Assembly: GCA_018398765.1 (NCBI GenBank)
Contig: JAHBMJ010002841.1
Coordinates: 1 to 31,598, forward strand
Direction: 5' to 3'
Source of the DNA: Chromera velia
Taxonomy: Eukaryota; Sar; Chromeraceae
DNA length: 31,598 nucleotides
How positions within the stretch are numbered: position 1 is the first letter of the stretch; every line of letters begins with the position of its first letter. The notes beneath the pieces are model-generated. The model had not been told where the DNA came from, did not search any database, and was given only the letters and a program-made list of their open reading frames with translations. The position numbers were made by a program, and so were the translations under genes. This document shows, piece after piece, positions 10,791 through 21,147 of this stretch.

Positions 10791-11383
10791 CAAGCCTACA
10801 TTAGGCAAGCGCTAACGGGCGCCCCACGCTCAATACTACGCTACTATATTCCTAACTATTTTGGCTCGAAAAGTTTTGATTTCAGATCTGGTCTAACGGC
10901 GACCACGGCATGAACAAATCTTACCAGGTGATAGTCCGACTTTCCTTGATCGACTTTTTTCCTAGCTATATAGCTCCGTTCTTCGTATACACGCAATTTC
11001 GGCGCGCCAACTCCCGGCCGCGTGACCTTAATTTTTCGAATTTTTCTTTTTCTACGCGCGCGCCATGCGCGCGCGCCTTGTTTGCGCGGACACATGCATG
11101 TTTATAGTTTACAGTCGGGGTGCGCCTGTGTTGCTTGATAGTTTATATATGTTCTCGAGACATTTGTCGAGCTGTATATCGATATAGATCGATTGCGTAT
11201 TCATGCATACCTGCTCCATACACCTGAGTCGGTAAGTCTTTATCTTCAATACTGCTGCAACCGAAGACTCCCTATCTGTGTTCGCTCAAATACGAGTCAA
11301 GTTTCTTTCTGAGCTCTCAGACATGCTCTCCGTGCAACACTTCATTTGAACTTAATTACAGATCTTTCCTCGCAGACGTCGAC
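10791..11383. promoter_or_regulatory. Upstream region of the hexapeptide-repeat gene, with likely 5' UTR intron
   Basis: It contains a small hairpin GCCTA-CAT-TAGGC near 10793 and an alternating GCGCGCGC-CAT-GCGCGCGC palindrome near 11055-11080. A probable 5' UTR intron runs from GTAAGT at 11232 to TCGCAG at 11375. A three-codon upstream ORF (ATG TGC TGA, 11384-11392) precedes the true start at 11416. The intron and uORF are sequence-based inferences. Confidence 0.45.
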
Positions 11384-11415
11384 ATGTGCTGACAGGAAAA
11401 GGAATATCAAAAGCG

Positions 11416-12054
11416 ATGGGAACAAGGGAATTGCCGGCATGTTTGCTTCTAATTTTGTGTACGTGTGCATCGTTTCTTTGTGGGTGGGGGGTTCCTGATG
11501 CTGACAGGGACGGGGACGGGTTCTTCTGTCGGTTGTCTGTGCCCAGTGGGCTTGAGTCGAGCGCGTGTGAAGACACGAAGCTGCTCTTTCCGTCAACCGA
11601 TGACATTCTTTTCCGAATGAGAGGGCAGACAAAAGTCGGGACCCCAGTGCTTGTGCATGAAACTCCAGATGGCCAGCCCCGTCTTCTGCTCTCCCTGGTG
11701 GTCCACGAGGATCGCATGGAGGAGGCTGTTGAGAGGGGCATTGCGGACCAGTATCTGAACTTGAGTGACGTCTCCGGTCTCTGGGAGATCGCGACTGTAG
11801 AGCTGCAGCCCCTCGCTGTGCATCCAGTAGAGTCGATTGGGGATGCACAGTCGCTGCTGCCTCCCATGGAGGCGGAATGGAGCCATTGCGGCAAAGGCAT
11901 CAATCTGCAGATTGAGTGCGAAGGTCAGTCAAATTCCTGCAAAGGTCAGTCAGCTGACATGAGATGGACAGGGAAGCATGTGCGCATCAAAATCTGCAGG
12001 ACGGACAGCCTGCTGCCGAGCATGTATGTGTATGTGCGCTTACACGTGTCCGCG

Positions 12055-12094
<40 letters not shown>

Positions 12095-12167
12095 CGTGTG
12101 CGTCTTCCGTTTGAGTGTGTGTATGCGGGTCTCCCTCCCCCCCCCCCCCCGGTTCTCTCTCTCTCTT

Positions 12168-12198
<31 letters not shown>

Positions 12199-12553
12199 TA
12201 CACACGCTCTTTCTCTCTCTCTCTCTCTGCCCCCTCGCCCTATCTCCATGTCTCTGTGCGTGTGTGCTGCAGGAAAAGAGTGGCCACCCGAGGCAGTGGA
12301 GACAGGGGCAGAGGGGGCGCCCTGCACCCTTCTCGGGAAGTGCGACGAGGGCTTTGTCTGCGTGGAGAAGTCAATGGTGCGTGCGTCAGAAAGCGACACT
12401 CTTGTTTTTCTTCTGTTTCACTGAACACCACCCATCTGCCCATTTGCATGGCTTTTTCTATGGTGAGAAGATACAAGCGTGACCGAAGGTGCCCAAGTGT
12501 GTGCGTGCGCTTGCATGTATGTGGGTGTTCAAGTCTGTGTGTTCAAGTGTATA

Positions 12554-12608
<55 letters not shown>

Positions 12609-14952
12609 AGTTTCTCCGCCAGTGTACGGAGGAAGAAAAGGCAGCGGAGGGAGGAGAGGTAAAAATCGTTTCCGGGCCCCAGCCGGCGGCGCCGTTCGGG
12701 AATTGTTTCTTTGCGCCTGAGGAAAGAAAGTCAGTGCGGGAGAAAGCGCATGAGGCAGGCAGGCCTGTCTGCAAGAATCAGACTGATGTCTTGGATCGGG
12801 TGGTCAACAAGCTTGTTTGGTGGGAAGAAGCCTGGCAGGCAGCATGATGTGGAGCCCCGCCACCTCATCTTTTTGTCTGTGGTCGCAATGTGTGGTGTCT
12901 TAGGTGCTTGAGTGGGAAGAGAAGGAAAAAAGGAAGGAAGGAAAGAAGGAAGGAAGAGAGAAAGGGAGGGAGGGAGGGAGGGAGGGAAGGGGACAGAAAC
13001 TGGAGCAATCAGATGGATATGTAACTTTGACCCAAACCATTTCCTGCTTTCTTTTTGCGCTTGTGAGCTTGATATCAGCACATTCGTCTACAGCAAAGTC
13101 AAATAGTCTTATTTGAATCTTGTACACGTGCTTGCAGGTGTGCTGTCGAGGGGGACCGCTGTTTCCTCAACAAACGGTTCAAACACTACGCTCAGTGCAG
13201 ACCTGCATGGGACTGTCCGAAGCCCTCTGCTCACCTGGTGATGAGGGACGCGCTCGGCCAAGTGGACCTGCACTCTGAGAGGTCTCTGTCGGGATCAAGA
13301 CGGCGTCTCCATGAGGTTGCAGGAGGGGGGCGAGGGGGGGGGGGATCTCCTGGTGAGATGAGGAGACGTCTAAGAAAGCTGCAGGAGTGTCTCAGAGAAG
13401 AGGTTCTGGATGGAGGGGAGGACGACGAATGGGAGACCGCGGCGACGAGATTTGGAACTACAGCCGCAGAGGGTGTCGAGCACATTGCGAAGATTGCAAC
13501 AGAAAGGTGTGCAGAGTGGTTGGACGTCTCTGCCGTTGATCCCATTCGTCCAGCATCTCCCTCGTCTAGACCAGAAGAGGCAGAAGACCTGTCTCTTGAT
13601 GGCACTTCCTTTGCCAGTGCAGACGAGGACGACATCATAGAGGATGCAGGGTGGACTCTAGGCTGGGAGTGCGATGCCCCTCTGGGTGCTGCAGCATCGT
13701 CGTCTGGGGGGGCGATGAGCAGGGAAGAGGCGCGGGTTCTTGTGAAAGATCTGGGGCTGTCTGAGGACGTGGCAGTCCCATCAGAGGAAGAGGCGTCTCA
13801 GGGTTCGGAGTTGAGTGCACTGTTTGATCCTGCCTTTGTCCCTTCTGAAGCCAGCATGCAGACATCTCAACCTATCCTTCCTACCCCTCCTCCCAAAAAG
13901 AAGTTCAAGCAGCCCGTGTACAAGTGTGGGAAAAAAGTGCCTCTGTATGGCAGAGCGCCCACCATGTCTCTGGCCCCAGTCCTTATCTGCGCCCCGACTT
14001 TTTTGAATGCCCCCTTGGTCACAATGGGGCCAACTTTCGTCTTCGGACCCCTGTCAGTCGAATGTGAAGTGTATTTCCACAATCTCTACACATACAGGTC
14101 TCGCTCTGTACGCATATCTATGTGTGTGTCTCTCCCACACATTTCTGTTTGGATGCCCTTTCACGCTTCTGCCTGCAGGCTTTCTTATTCCTGGCAATGC
14201 GTGTTTTGTGTGTTCTTTCAAGCTGCTGTCTTTGAAGCGCTTTCATCCATTTGATCTTCCTCTGAGGAGGCTCTGCATGCGGTGTCCCTCCGTCCTACCT
14301 TTTCGCAACCTCTTTCTCTGTCGGCATGTCGGTATGCCTGGGTGGAATTGAAATTGATACGTTCAAATACGATGCCCCCAAAGGTTTCTCATCTGGAAAC
14401 GGGGGTTCCCCAATGTCATGGTTGCACGCGGCAGTATCACCTTCTTCGTTCCTCATGTTCCTGATCGCCTTCTCTTCTCCGAAAAGCTGAATACGCTCAA
14501 GAGCCAAGTTCCCTAGTGAGAGAAGTCTCGTGTAACCAAAACTCAAAATCGAATATGCCTTCTTTGAATTGTTCGATGATCGAGTCTTCCTGCAGGTTTG
14601 TCAACGCACCCACAACGACAGGGGGCCCTCTCTTCTTTGGGTGTCCGTTCTTCGTCAATGCTGTGACCACCTCCCTCTCCTTTGAGCTCATCCTGGGCGA
14701 CACCTACATCCTTGCACCCGAGCTGATCCTTGCCCCGGTCCACATTGTCGCCCCCACCTTCCTCCTCATGCCCCATGCCATTCTGGCACCAGCCACGATC
14801 GTCACCCCCCTCTTCGTCACCCCTGACATATTTGCTGATTGGGTCCTTGAGAGAACTGACTTTGGACCCTCAAAGGTCGGTCCCCCCAGCTGTTTAGCTG
14901 TCTTTTGGAATATGCACACATGCAGAAAGGAGGGGGAAACGAATAAAGCAGG

Positions 14953-14990
<38 letters not shown>

Positions 14991-16721
14991 TGGAGGGGGG
15001 GGGGAGAGAGAGAGGGAACAACAGAGATGTAGAGAAGGGGACAAGGAACGAAAGAACAAGGCGGGAGGAAGGGAAGACGAAAAAGTGACAGCTTTTGAGT
15101 TCCCCCTCTCTCCAAAACAATTAATTCTCTCTCGCCTCCCCTCTCTCTTGTTGTTGTTCCTCAATGCATGCAGGTGAAACGCTTCGATGGTGCCCCCCGC
15201 ATTCCCGCAAAGGACGCGAAGGTTGACCCGGCCTCGTTGGTCAACTTCATCTACAGCGACGTCACGCCTGTCAATGAAATTGCCGCAACTGTGCAGGCCC
15301 AAGAGCTCCCCAGTCTCCCCCTCTCCACCAAGAAGGCTGAGGCGATTGGACTCCGGAGAAGCATCGCTTTGGGGGATTTGTTCCTCATCGTCCTCGCACC
15401 AACAGTTGTGTGTGCGAGGAAGACGATAGAGGGTAACGTGCGTGCAATCGTCTTCCTTCCTTTCGACGCACGCACAACTAACTTTCACCCAGAAAACAAG
15501 TCAGCAGCTTAAGAGATACCTCAACTAGTATGGGAATTCTCGTACAAAGAATCATGCACGAGGTAAAAAATGAACGATGCGCACTCATCATCGAGTGGCA
15601 GGCGCATGAGGATAGACACATAGCCAGGCAGACAGACAAACAAAGAAAGGGGCAAACAAAGAAAGGGGCAGACAGGCGGCAAGAGAGACAGGCAGGCAGT
15701 TGCTTAGACACGCAGATGGATAGACTAGCAAACAAACAGACAGACGGACGATGAGCGAGACAGACAGACAGACAGACAGACTGACTGACTGACTGACTGA
15801 CTGACTGACTGAGAGAAAGAAAGAAAGAAAGAAAGAAAGAAGGAAAGAAAGCTAGACAGACAGACAGATAGAAAGGTAGACAGATAGACAGATAGAAAGG
15901 TAGACAGACTGACAGAGGGAGAGACAGTTTGAAGGAGACAGACAAGGCATCATCTTTTCTTCTCTGCGTCATTCATCAATGAATGCAGGTGCGTGGTCGC
16001 CTATCCCTCAGACGTGCTGCGAGACATCCCGCAGATGCCCAAGGCGCTTGCCCCGGCGATTCGTCTCTTCGAGTCGGCAGAGAACCTGATCCCTCCCTCA
16101 GTGAAGGTGGCAGCGAACCAGGTTCTGGGTCTTGTCCAGGTCGTGGGGGAGGGGGGAATTCCTGACATTCCCAAGTGGGTGTCCTCTTTGATTGCTTACG
16201 CAAAGGAGGAGCCTGAAGATCATCCCGAGAGGGAAGGGAAGAGTGGAGAGACCCGATTTCGGGGGTCTCAAGTGGAATCCTCAGAAGGTGCAAATAAGAA
16301 TGCTACAGTAAGAGAGTCAAAAAACGAATTCAAACCTTCGAATTCGGTCCACGACTTTCAGAGAGCCGTGGCGTTTGTCACTGAGAACATAGGCCAAGAG
16401 GGGGCCGAGAAGCTGCCGAGCCTTTTTCCGAAAGATTCGAGAATCGTCAAGCTTGCTTATGAAATGACAAATGGAGACTTCTTTTCAGAGGAGATGAGCA
16501 GTCTCATGTCATTTGCAGACACAAGTCTCTTCAGGAAAGAGATGAAACCAGAAAGGGGAAACGAAGCTTCTCCTTTGCACGTCATTTCTTCAAAGCGCTC
16601 CCGATCTGAAGACAATGAGCTATCGTCGAAGGACGGCAGTGTCGGCGGTTTGGGGGGAGGGCGGCCTCTGGACCTTTCAAAGCTTTCTGCCAGTGAGGCT
16701 CTGAAGGGAATTTTTCGGTGA
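11416..16721 (+). CDS. Secretory-pathway protein with twin Cys modules and 19 hexapeptide repeats, family unknown
   Basis: Seven exons: 11416-11923, 12273-12376, 12611-12729, 13138-14052, 14596-14875, 15174-15409 and 15989-16721. All phases agree, giving 964 aa. The N-terminus MGTRELPACLLLILCTCASF is a clear signal peptide. Next comes a ~150-residue domain I do not recognise, then two short cysteine modules of the C-x(3-4)-G-x2-C-x8-11-QC type. An acidic Ser-rich linker follows. Residues about 517-630 are 19 consecutive hexads with [AGCMT]-P at positions 1-2 and mostly aliphatic residues at position 5; the register is kept across the exon 4/5 junction, which supports that splice. The last ~240 residues are charged and helical, with no domain recognised. 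A periplastidial, cell-surface or wall location is possible (inference). The exon 6 donor (15410, GTGTGC) is the weakest border. No transmembrane segment is obvious after the signal peptide. Confidence 0.8.
12056..12092. repeat. (GT)n microsatellite in intron 1
   Basis: GT dinucleotide run within the 11924-12272 intron. It is followed by a C homopolymer (about 12137-12150), CT and CA runs to about 12230; together these generate long false frames on both strands. Confidence 0.85.
12557..12604. repeat. (GT)n microsatellite abutting a 3' splice site
   Basis: A run of about 24 GT units ends about 6 nt before exon 3 (acceptor GCGCAG, 12610) of the hexapeptide-repeat gene, where a polypyrimidine tract would be expected. 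Confidence 0.9.
12925..12990. repeat. Purine-only GGAA/GGGA repeat in intron 3
   Basis: An almost uninterrupted purine tract of GGAAG and GGGA units lies in intron 12730-13137. It can form triplex-type structure; no coding role. Confidence 0.8.
13955..14839 (+). repeat. Coding hexapeptide repeat array (19 hexads, interrupted by one intron)
   Basis: Coding parts are 13955-14052 and 14596-14839. Hexads read APTMSL, APVLIC, APTFLN, APLVTM, GPTFVF, GPLFVN and so on to TPLFVT, PDIFAD, with no insertion or deletion. The periodicity resembles beta-solenoid proteins but carries a nearly fixed proline. Donor GTCAGT at 14053 and acceptor CTGCAG at 14595 join exactly in register. Confidence 0.85.
14957..14991. 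repeat. (GA)n microsatellite in intron 5
   Basis: GA dinucleotide run inside intron 14876-15173, followed by a G homopolymer (about 14996-15004) and more GA. Confidence 0.85.
15600..15930. repeat. Composite tetranucleotide repeat: GACA, GACT and GAAA blocks
   Basis: Within intron 15410-15988, degenerate GACA units lead into pure (GACA)n, then (GACT)n, then (GAAA)n near 15757-15850, followed by degenerate GACA/GATA. The order of blocks shows stepwise replacement of one unit by another. Confidence 0.85.
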
Positions 16722-17109
16722 CCCGAAAGAACTCTTAATTCTTATGGCTGGTACCGATTGTTTTGAGTCCCTTGAAAGAATTCACTGTATGTTTCAAAAT
16801 TGTTAGCCAGATGGAGGATTCCGTTCACACGTGCAATCTCCAGGCCAACTGAGCCTTTCAGCCGTATCTGTGTAGTTGAAATATGTGAAGTGTCCGTACC
16901 ATCAGAAGTGCAGAATGAATGAAGCCCGCAGTTGTTTGGCAGGCTCTTCTGGTGCAAAATTTGAATGGATTCTTATGCCACGGTTGGCATTCTTGTGCAG
17001 AAAGAAACGTAAGAGCCCCGTGCGAGCAGAAGCAAAGATGGACTCTTCGATCGTTTGTGTAAGAGATGATAAATCTGTCAGAAGAAGAATTTCCCTGTCA
17101 GAACAGAGA
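16722..17109. other. 3' flank of hexapeptide-repeat gene, no gene seen
   Basis: Likely 3' UTR and spacer. Short frames on both strands (16742-16957 minus, 16876-17112 plus) have no recognisable features. A CCCTGTCAGAACA element occurs twice at about 17092-17132. Confidence 0.45.
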
Positions 17110-17760
17110 TGATAGATTATCCCTGTCAGAACAAAAATTTGTATACTTTTGTGTTATTAGTCTTATGCGTCGACGTCATTATATATTTTTGAGTTATTTT
17201 AACACTTTAGTGGTAACGACATAGCTTTGTCCACTGGCAATGCATACTTGTATGATACTTTTAATAATTGGAATTGATATGAATTGATTGCACTAGTGAT
17301 TGCAAGAAATTAAATGGTACATTTGTTAGTACAATGATATAGTGCGACATAATAAATTTTAGAGAGCGTGAGTCCTAGTATTTTTCATAAGAATTCTTTA
17401 TGAAACATACACTTTTGGAACCTTTATGTTGATTCACTGGCAATATGATTACCAATATATATAAATTAATGTAACTATGGTTTAAAATTATGTAAAACAT
17501 TCAATATTGAAGCATACAGTGGGGCTAGCACAGGGGGAATTAGTTCTTAGGCTGTAGTATACTTAAAGTCAGGGTGAAGTACTTTAAATTAATTTATGAG
17601 CTCAGGCTAGTACTATAGCCTTTAGCCTGAGATGAATCAATATCTCTAGCACTGGTCGTAGTCTGTACACTTCAAGTTCAAAAAACTAGTCAAAAAATTG
17701 TTTTACTGCATGCTGTTAATTAATTTATTCAATTTTATTGTTGTAACCTACAGGTAGCAA
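17110..17760. other. AT-rich intergenic island 3
   Basis: About 650 bp of AT-rich DNA separates the converging hexapeptide-repeat and polycystin genes. No coding potential is seen. A 7-bp inverted repeat (AGCAACA/TGTTGCT) lies at its right edge near 17756-17780. Confidence 0.6.
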
Positions 17761-17970
17761 CAAGCTGTTAGCCTGTTGCTGGTGGAGTTTAATTGTACCA
17801 TGGATGGTCAACTAATTTATGCAAACCTTTCAGACTACCATCAATCCAGCCAAAACTTACACTGTACAGTCGCAGTTGGACAGCTAAGTCCCGCACAGGC
17901 TCGTCGGTTGCCATCCCGGCCATTCCACTGTTATGCCGCAAGCGTGGATGATCACACCATCGAATGAAGC

Positions 17971-18032
17971 CACCCACATGCTAAACTAAGTGGGTGCCTT
18001 TCCGGGCAGGCAGCACAAAAAGCCTTGCCGGA
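17971..18032. other. Two adjacent hairpins
   Basis: The first is CACCCAC (17971-17977) with GTGGGTG (17990-17996). The second is TCCGGGCAGGC (18001-18011) with GCCTTGCCGGA (18022-18032), 11-bp arms with two mismatches. They could be a decayed transposable element end or an RNA structure; neither is proven. Confidence 0.5.
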
Positions 18033-18581
18033 GGAGGATGATCGATTCAAATCGAGAGGAGGCAGATTACTGCCAGCATTTGAGGCTGTACGCTTTCTCA
18101 TTCAGCTGATTGAATTCAGTAGAATGGTGAGGAGGGGAGCCAAAGGTTGCTTGACGACCACCAACATGAAAGCCGGCGAGCTTCGGTGCACGGCTTCAGT
18201 TCGTCCCTCCCTACCTCAGCTCATGCATGCATCCATCCATCCCCTGTATGATCAAAGTGTTGCAATCCGCCGCGAAAATTTGGTTTACTCAAATTTTCTT
18301 TATCAGGTGGGAGAGAGCTACATGCGCGCGTTGGTCGTTTCGGGTCTAAGCGCCTTCCCTTGCGGCTTGCATCCTTTCCTCGTGGTGCCCGACTGACTAG
18401 CTCTCTTTTTTTCTTCTCCTTCCAGAGTCAAATTTTTGAGACGCAATCACACCACACCCACCCCTTCATTCCCCAATTTCAATCCACACTCCGAAGAAAG
18501 AAGCAACCAGCACGACGATTCGAAGTCTCTCCCCCCCTTTCCATCAATTCCTTCAGGAAGGGAAGGGAAACAAAGTCGATC
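18033..18581. other. Spacer, no gene supported
   Basis: It has a TTTTTTTCTTCTCCTTCCAG sequence at about 18406-18425 that looks like a 3' splice site, and an ATG in good context at 18582 (frame of 48 codons to 18728). Without a downstream partner exon I do not call a gene. Confidence 0.35.
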
Positions 18582-18763
18582 ATGGCGACGGACTCTCTGG
18601 TCCAGAGTCCATGCCGATCCCGGGCTTTCGACCCGCAACAACAAGCTTGGGGGGCCTCCGCAGGGGCCGCCCAGAGAAATTTCGACCCGTGGGAAACTCA
18701 GAGCCGTCGTCGCTGTCCGCTCCCGTGAATCTCTGCTGGGTTTGCGGGATCGCGGCTACTCCC

Positions 18764-18868
18764 CTGGATGTCTCAGGCGGCGCTCTGGATGTCTCAGGCG
18801 GTGCTCTGAACGTCTCTGCTGGTGCCCTGGACGTTTCCGTTGGGGCCCGTGAGGTCTCAGGGGCCTTC
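18764..18868. repeat. 21-bp minisatellite, five units, open on both strands
   Basis: Units start at 18764, 18785, 18806, 18827 and 18848 (CTGGATGTCTCAGGCGGCGCT and variants). Plus-strand reading gives LDVSGGA-type heptads within an open frame at 18611-18955. Minus-strand reading gives APPETSR-type heptads within an open frame at 18580-19113. The minus frame is longer and Pro-rich, but neither has a supported start or splice context, so no CDS is called. Confidence 0.75.
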
Positions 18869-19131
18869 CGGAGAGACGCTGGGATCTCGTGGGACGGAGG
18901 CGGGGGGGGAACTGGTGCTGTTGAAAATCTGCATTCATGCAGACGAATTGCATAGATGCGTGAGGGGTCGATTATGCAGTGCCATAGTACGTGAGTGGGA
19001 CGCGGGAGTGAGGGAGGGGACTCAGCCTTCTTTCTGAGCAGACAAGCTTGTGTTCCTTCGGCATGTGTTGCTTCAAACGAAAGATCATACACGTTTCTGC
19101 ACGTGTACGTCACTGAACAAAAAAAAAATAA

Positions 19132-19931
19132 TTAAAGCCCACACTGTTCTGTACAATTGGCTCCTGTCCAGAAAAAGTAGAAACCACACACGTTATGTGT
19201 GGTTAAAGAGCTCTGCAACAAAACAGCTAGTGACGGTGAGACGTACACGATTGGAGGGGGCAAAGGAGTAGGCCTCGCGTCCACCGCGGGCTCTTCTTTG
19301 AGTTTGGCCTCAAGTTTTGTGCTCAGTTCCAATATGAGCTCTTCCTGCTCTTCCAGTTTTTGCAAAATCTGCGTCGCAAGGAAGCGGAAAGATAAGGAGA
19401 GGGAGAGGAAGACTGACACGGGGAGCCACAGCATTCGTGAAGTACATGCATGCAGAAACGCGGATTGCGGTGTATGCAACCAGGAAAAAGAAAGATGTGT
19501 CCCCCACAAGTTTTTCTTATATTGCCGTCTCCCTTGAGGAGATCGGTTTTTTTTTTCGAAAAATTGAGAGAGGGGGCACGCTTAAGGGATGAGCAACGCA
19601 AAGAGAAGGAAGGAAGAGGTTCATGGACAACATTTCCTTTCTGATTCTGACCTTTTTCATCATTCCCTTCTCTGTCAACTTTTTGGACTCCCCTCTTCTC
19701 AAAGTTCGTGTCGACTTGAGAGATCTCAAATCGCCTCCCCGAGGTTCCTCCAGATCCAAAAAGGAACCGTCAGACTTCACACTCACGTTGGCCGCATATT
19801 TCGAGGGGCTTGTGGGAGATGCCGCAACCTTCTGGTGAGGATTCTGTATCTGAGTGCGCAACTCATTTTTCCATTTGTCGTCTTCACCATCGTACGCCTC
19901 TGTCAACATGCTGCCCTGAGTACTGCATGAA

Positions 19932-19969
<38 letters not shown>

Positions 19970-20000
19970 TACATACATACATACACATAAACACATACAT

Positions 20001-20045
<45 letters not shown>

Positions 20046-20076
20046 TACATACATACATACACATAAACACATACAT

Positions 20077-20121
<45 letters not shown>

Positions 20122-20129
20122 ACACACCA

Positions 20130-20204
<75 letters not shown>

Positions 20205-20227
20205 ACACACACCACACACACACACTC

Positions 20228-20313
<86 letters not shown>

Positions 20314-21147
20314 TGTACAGAAGTTTCTTTGGGCCATGTACCAATGCCTTTGCCACCACATTCCCCGGATAGTGTCTTACTCCCCCCGCCAACGTCAATG
20401 TCTCATTCAACCAGACATGCCAGCCTGCTGCGGCTTTTCTCTCAAGTAGCGCTTCACAAGGTGTCTGACTTCCTGCCTGAGTGCAAGACTGACTGACGTC
20501 CAGTAAAAATCGAAGAAGGAGTTTGCGCGCACTGCCCAAGCAGCGTCCGCCTTGCTGACTGTAGAAGCAGCAAGGTCAATTTTCTTCCTGCACGCGTGTG
20601 CCACTCAGAGGTCACACAATGATTTACGAAGTGTGAATGTGCCACTAGGGTGAATGAAGGTGACTGCGTCAACAAGGCCAGGGGCTGTGCGACTGCCAAC
20701 AGAAAGACGCAAAAACCAAGCACGCACCGAAAAACAATCAATCTGTTGTATCTCACACATTCTGCGTGGTCGATAGCTTCCTCTGAAGTCTACCAGATGC
20801 CATGCGGCACGATTTTGTTCTTTGGATCCTTTTGGAGCACTTCCTCCGATCATCTTGGCAGACCGATGCATCACCGGAGAGTGCCATGCAACTTCTTTCC
20901 ACATGCCGACCGCCCTCAACTAAGCGTAAGTGGATAAAAACCATTTTCATCAGAGCACCCAAATTGCTTCAGCGCCACGTGCCCTCCCTCCTCACCTTTT
21001 GCCTCTGTTGCAACAACACCAAGAGCAGCAGCACCCACAGCAGACCCTTTTGGTATTCGCAAAAAGGGGGACCATAGAGACGATTTGCTCCCGAGTCACC
21101 CAGGGGTTTTCTTCCAAAAACCCGTCCTCTCCGTCCTCCTCTTCCAA
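19132..21147 (-). other. Cytosolic tail exons: acidic/Cys-cluster, Ser-Lys tail, coiled coil
   Basis: Exons, all complement: 21147-20996, 20587-20498, 19922-19652 and 19368-19132. The first begins LEEEDGEDGFLEENPW and ends in a cysteine cluster (CCGCCCSWCCC) followed by basic residues. The third has GEDDKWKNELRTQIQ, then a Ser/Lys/Arg-rich stretch. The last begins ILQKLEEQEELILELSTKL, a heptad coiled coil that recalls the C-terminal trimerising coil of PKD2, then a Pro-rich segment and the stop. No EF-hand is seen. A possible extra pair of exons near 21502-21547 (QRWPAKVREAVITAL) and 21633-21681 would also fit by phase but is not included. Confidence 0.78.

Larger units (their letters stand above)
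12273..13240 (+). other. Twin cysteine modules of the secreted protein (exons 2-4)
   Basis: Module 1 reads CDEGFVCVEKSMFLRQC (exons 2-3) and module 2 CAVEGDRCFLNKRFKHYAQC (exons 3-4). Both fit C-x3-4-G-x2-C-x-x-[KN]-...-Q-C. Extra cysteines precede each (APCTLLGK, GNCFFAP). The pattern recalls CBM1-like cysteine motifs common in secreted dinoflagellate proteins, where an aromatic plus QC ends the motif. Carbohydrate binding is inferred only from this resemblance. Confidence 0.5.

Noticed and set aside
11964-12847. Several 100-200-codon frames on both strands
   Set aside because: Produced by GT, CT and CA runs in introns; the true exons are short and fixed by phase.
15757-15850. CRISPR-like short tandem repeats
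   Set aside because: Pure tetranucleotide microsatellite without spacers, in a eukaryotic intron.
17110-17760. Organelle DNA insertion
   Set aside because: AT-rich but contains no recognisable organelle gene or rRNA fragment.
18040-18060. GATTCAAATCG resembling a tRNA T-loop
   Set aside because: The T stem does not pair and no acceptor or anticodon arm is present.
19810-20496. Long frames of His-Thr or Cys-Val repeats on both strands
   Set aside because: They are translations of the intronic CA/GA microsatellite; real exons flank it.
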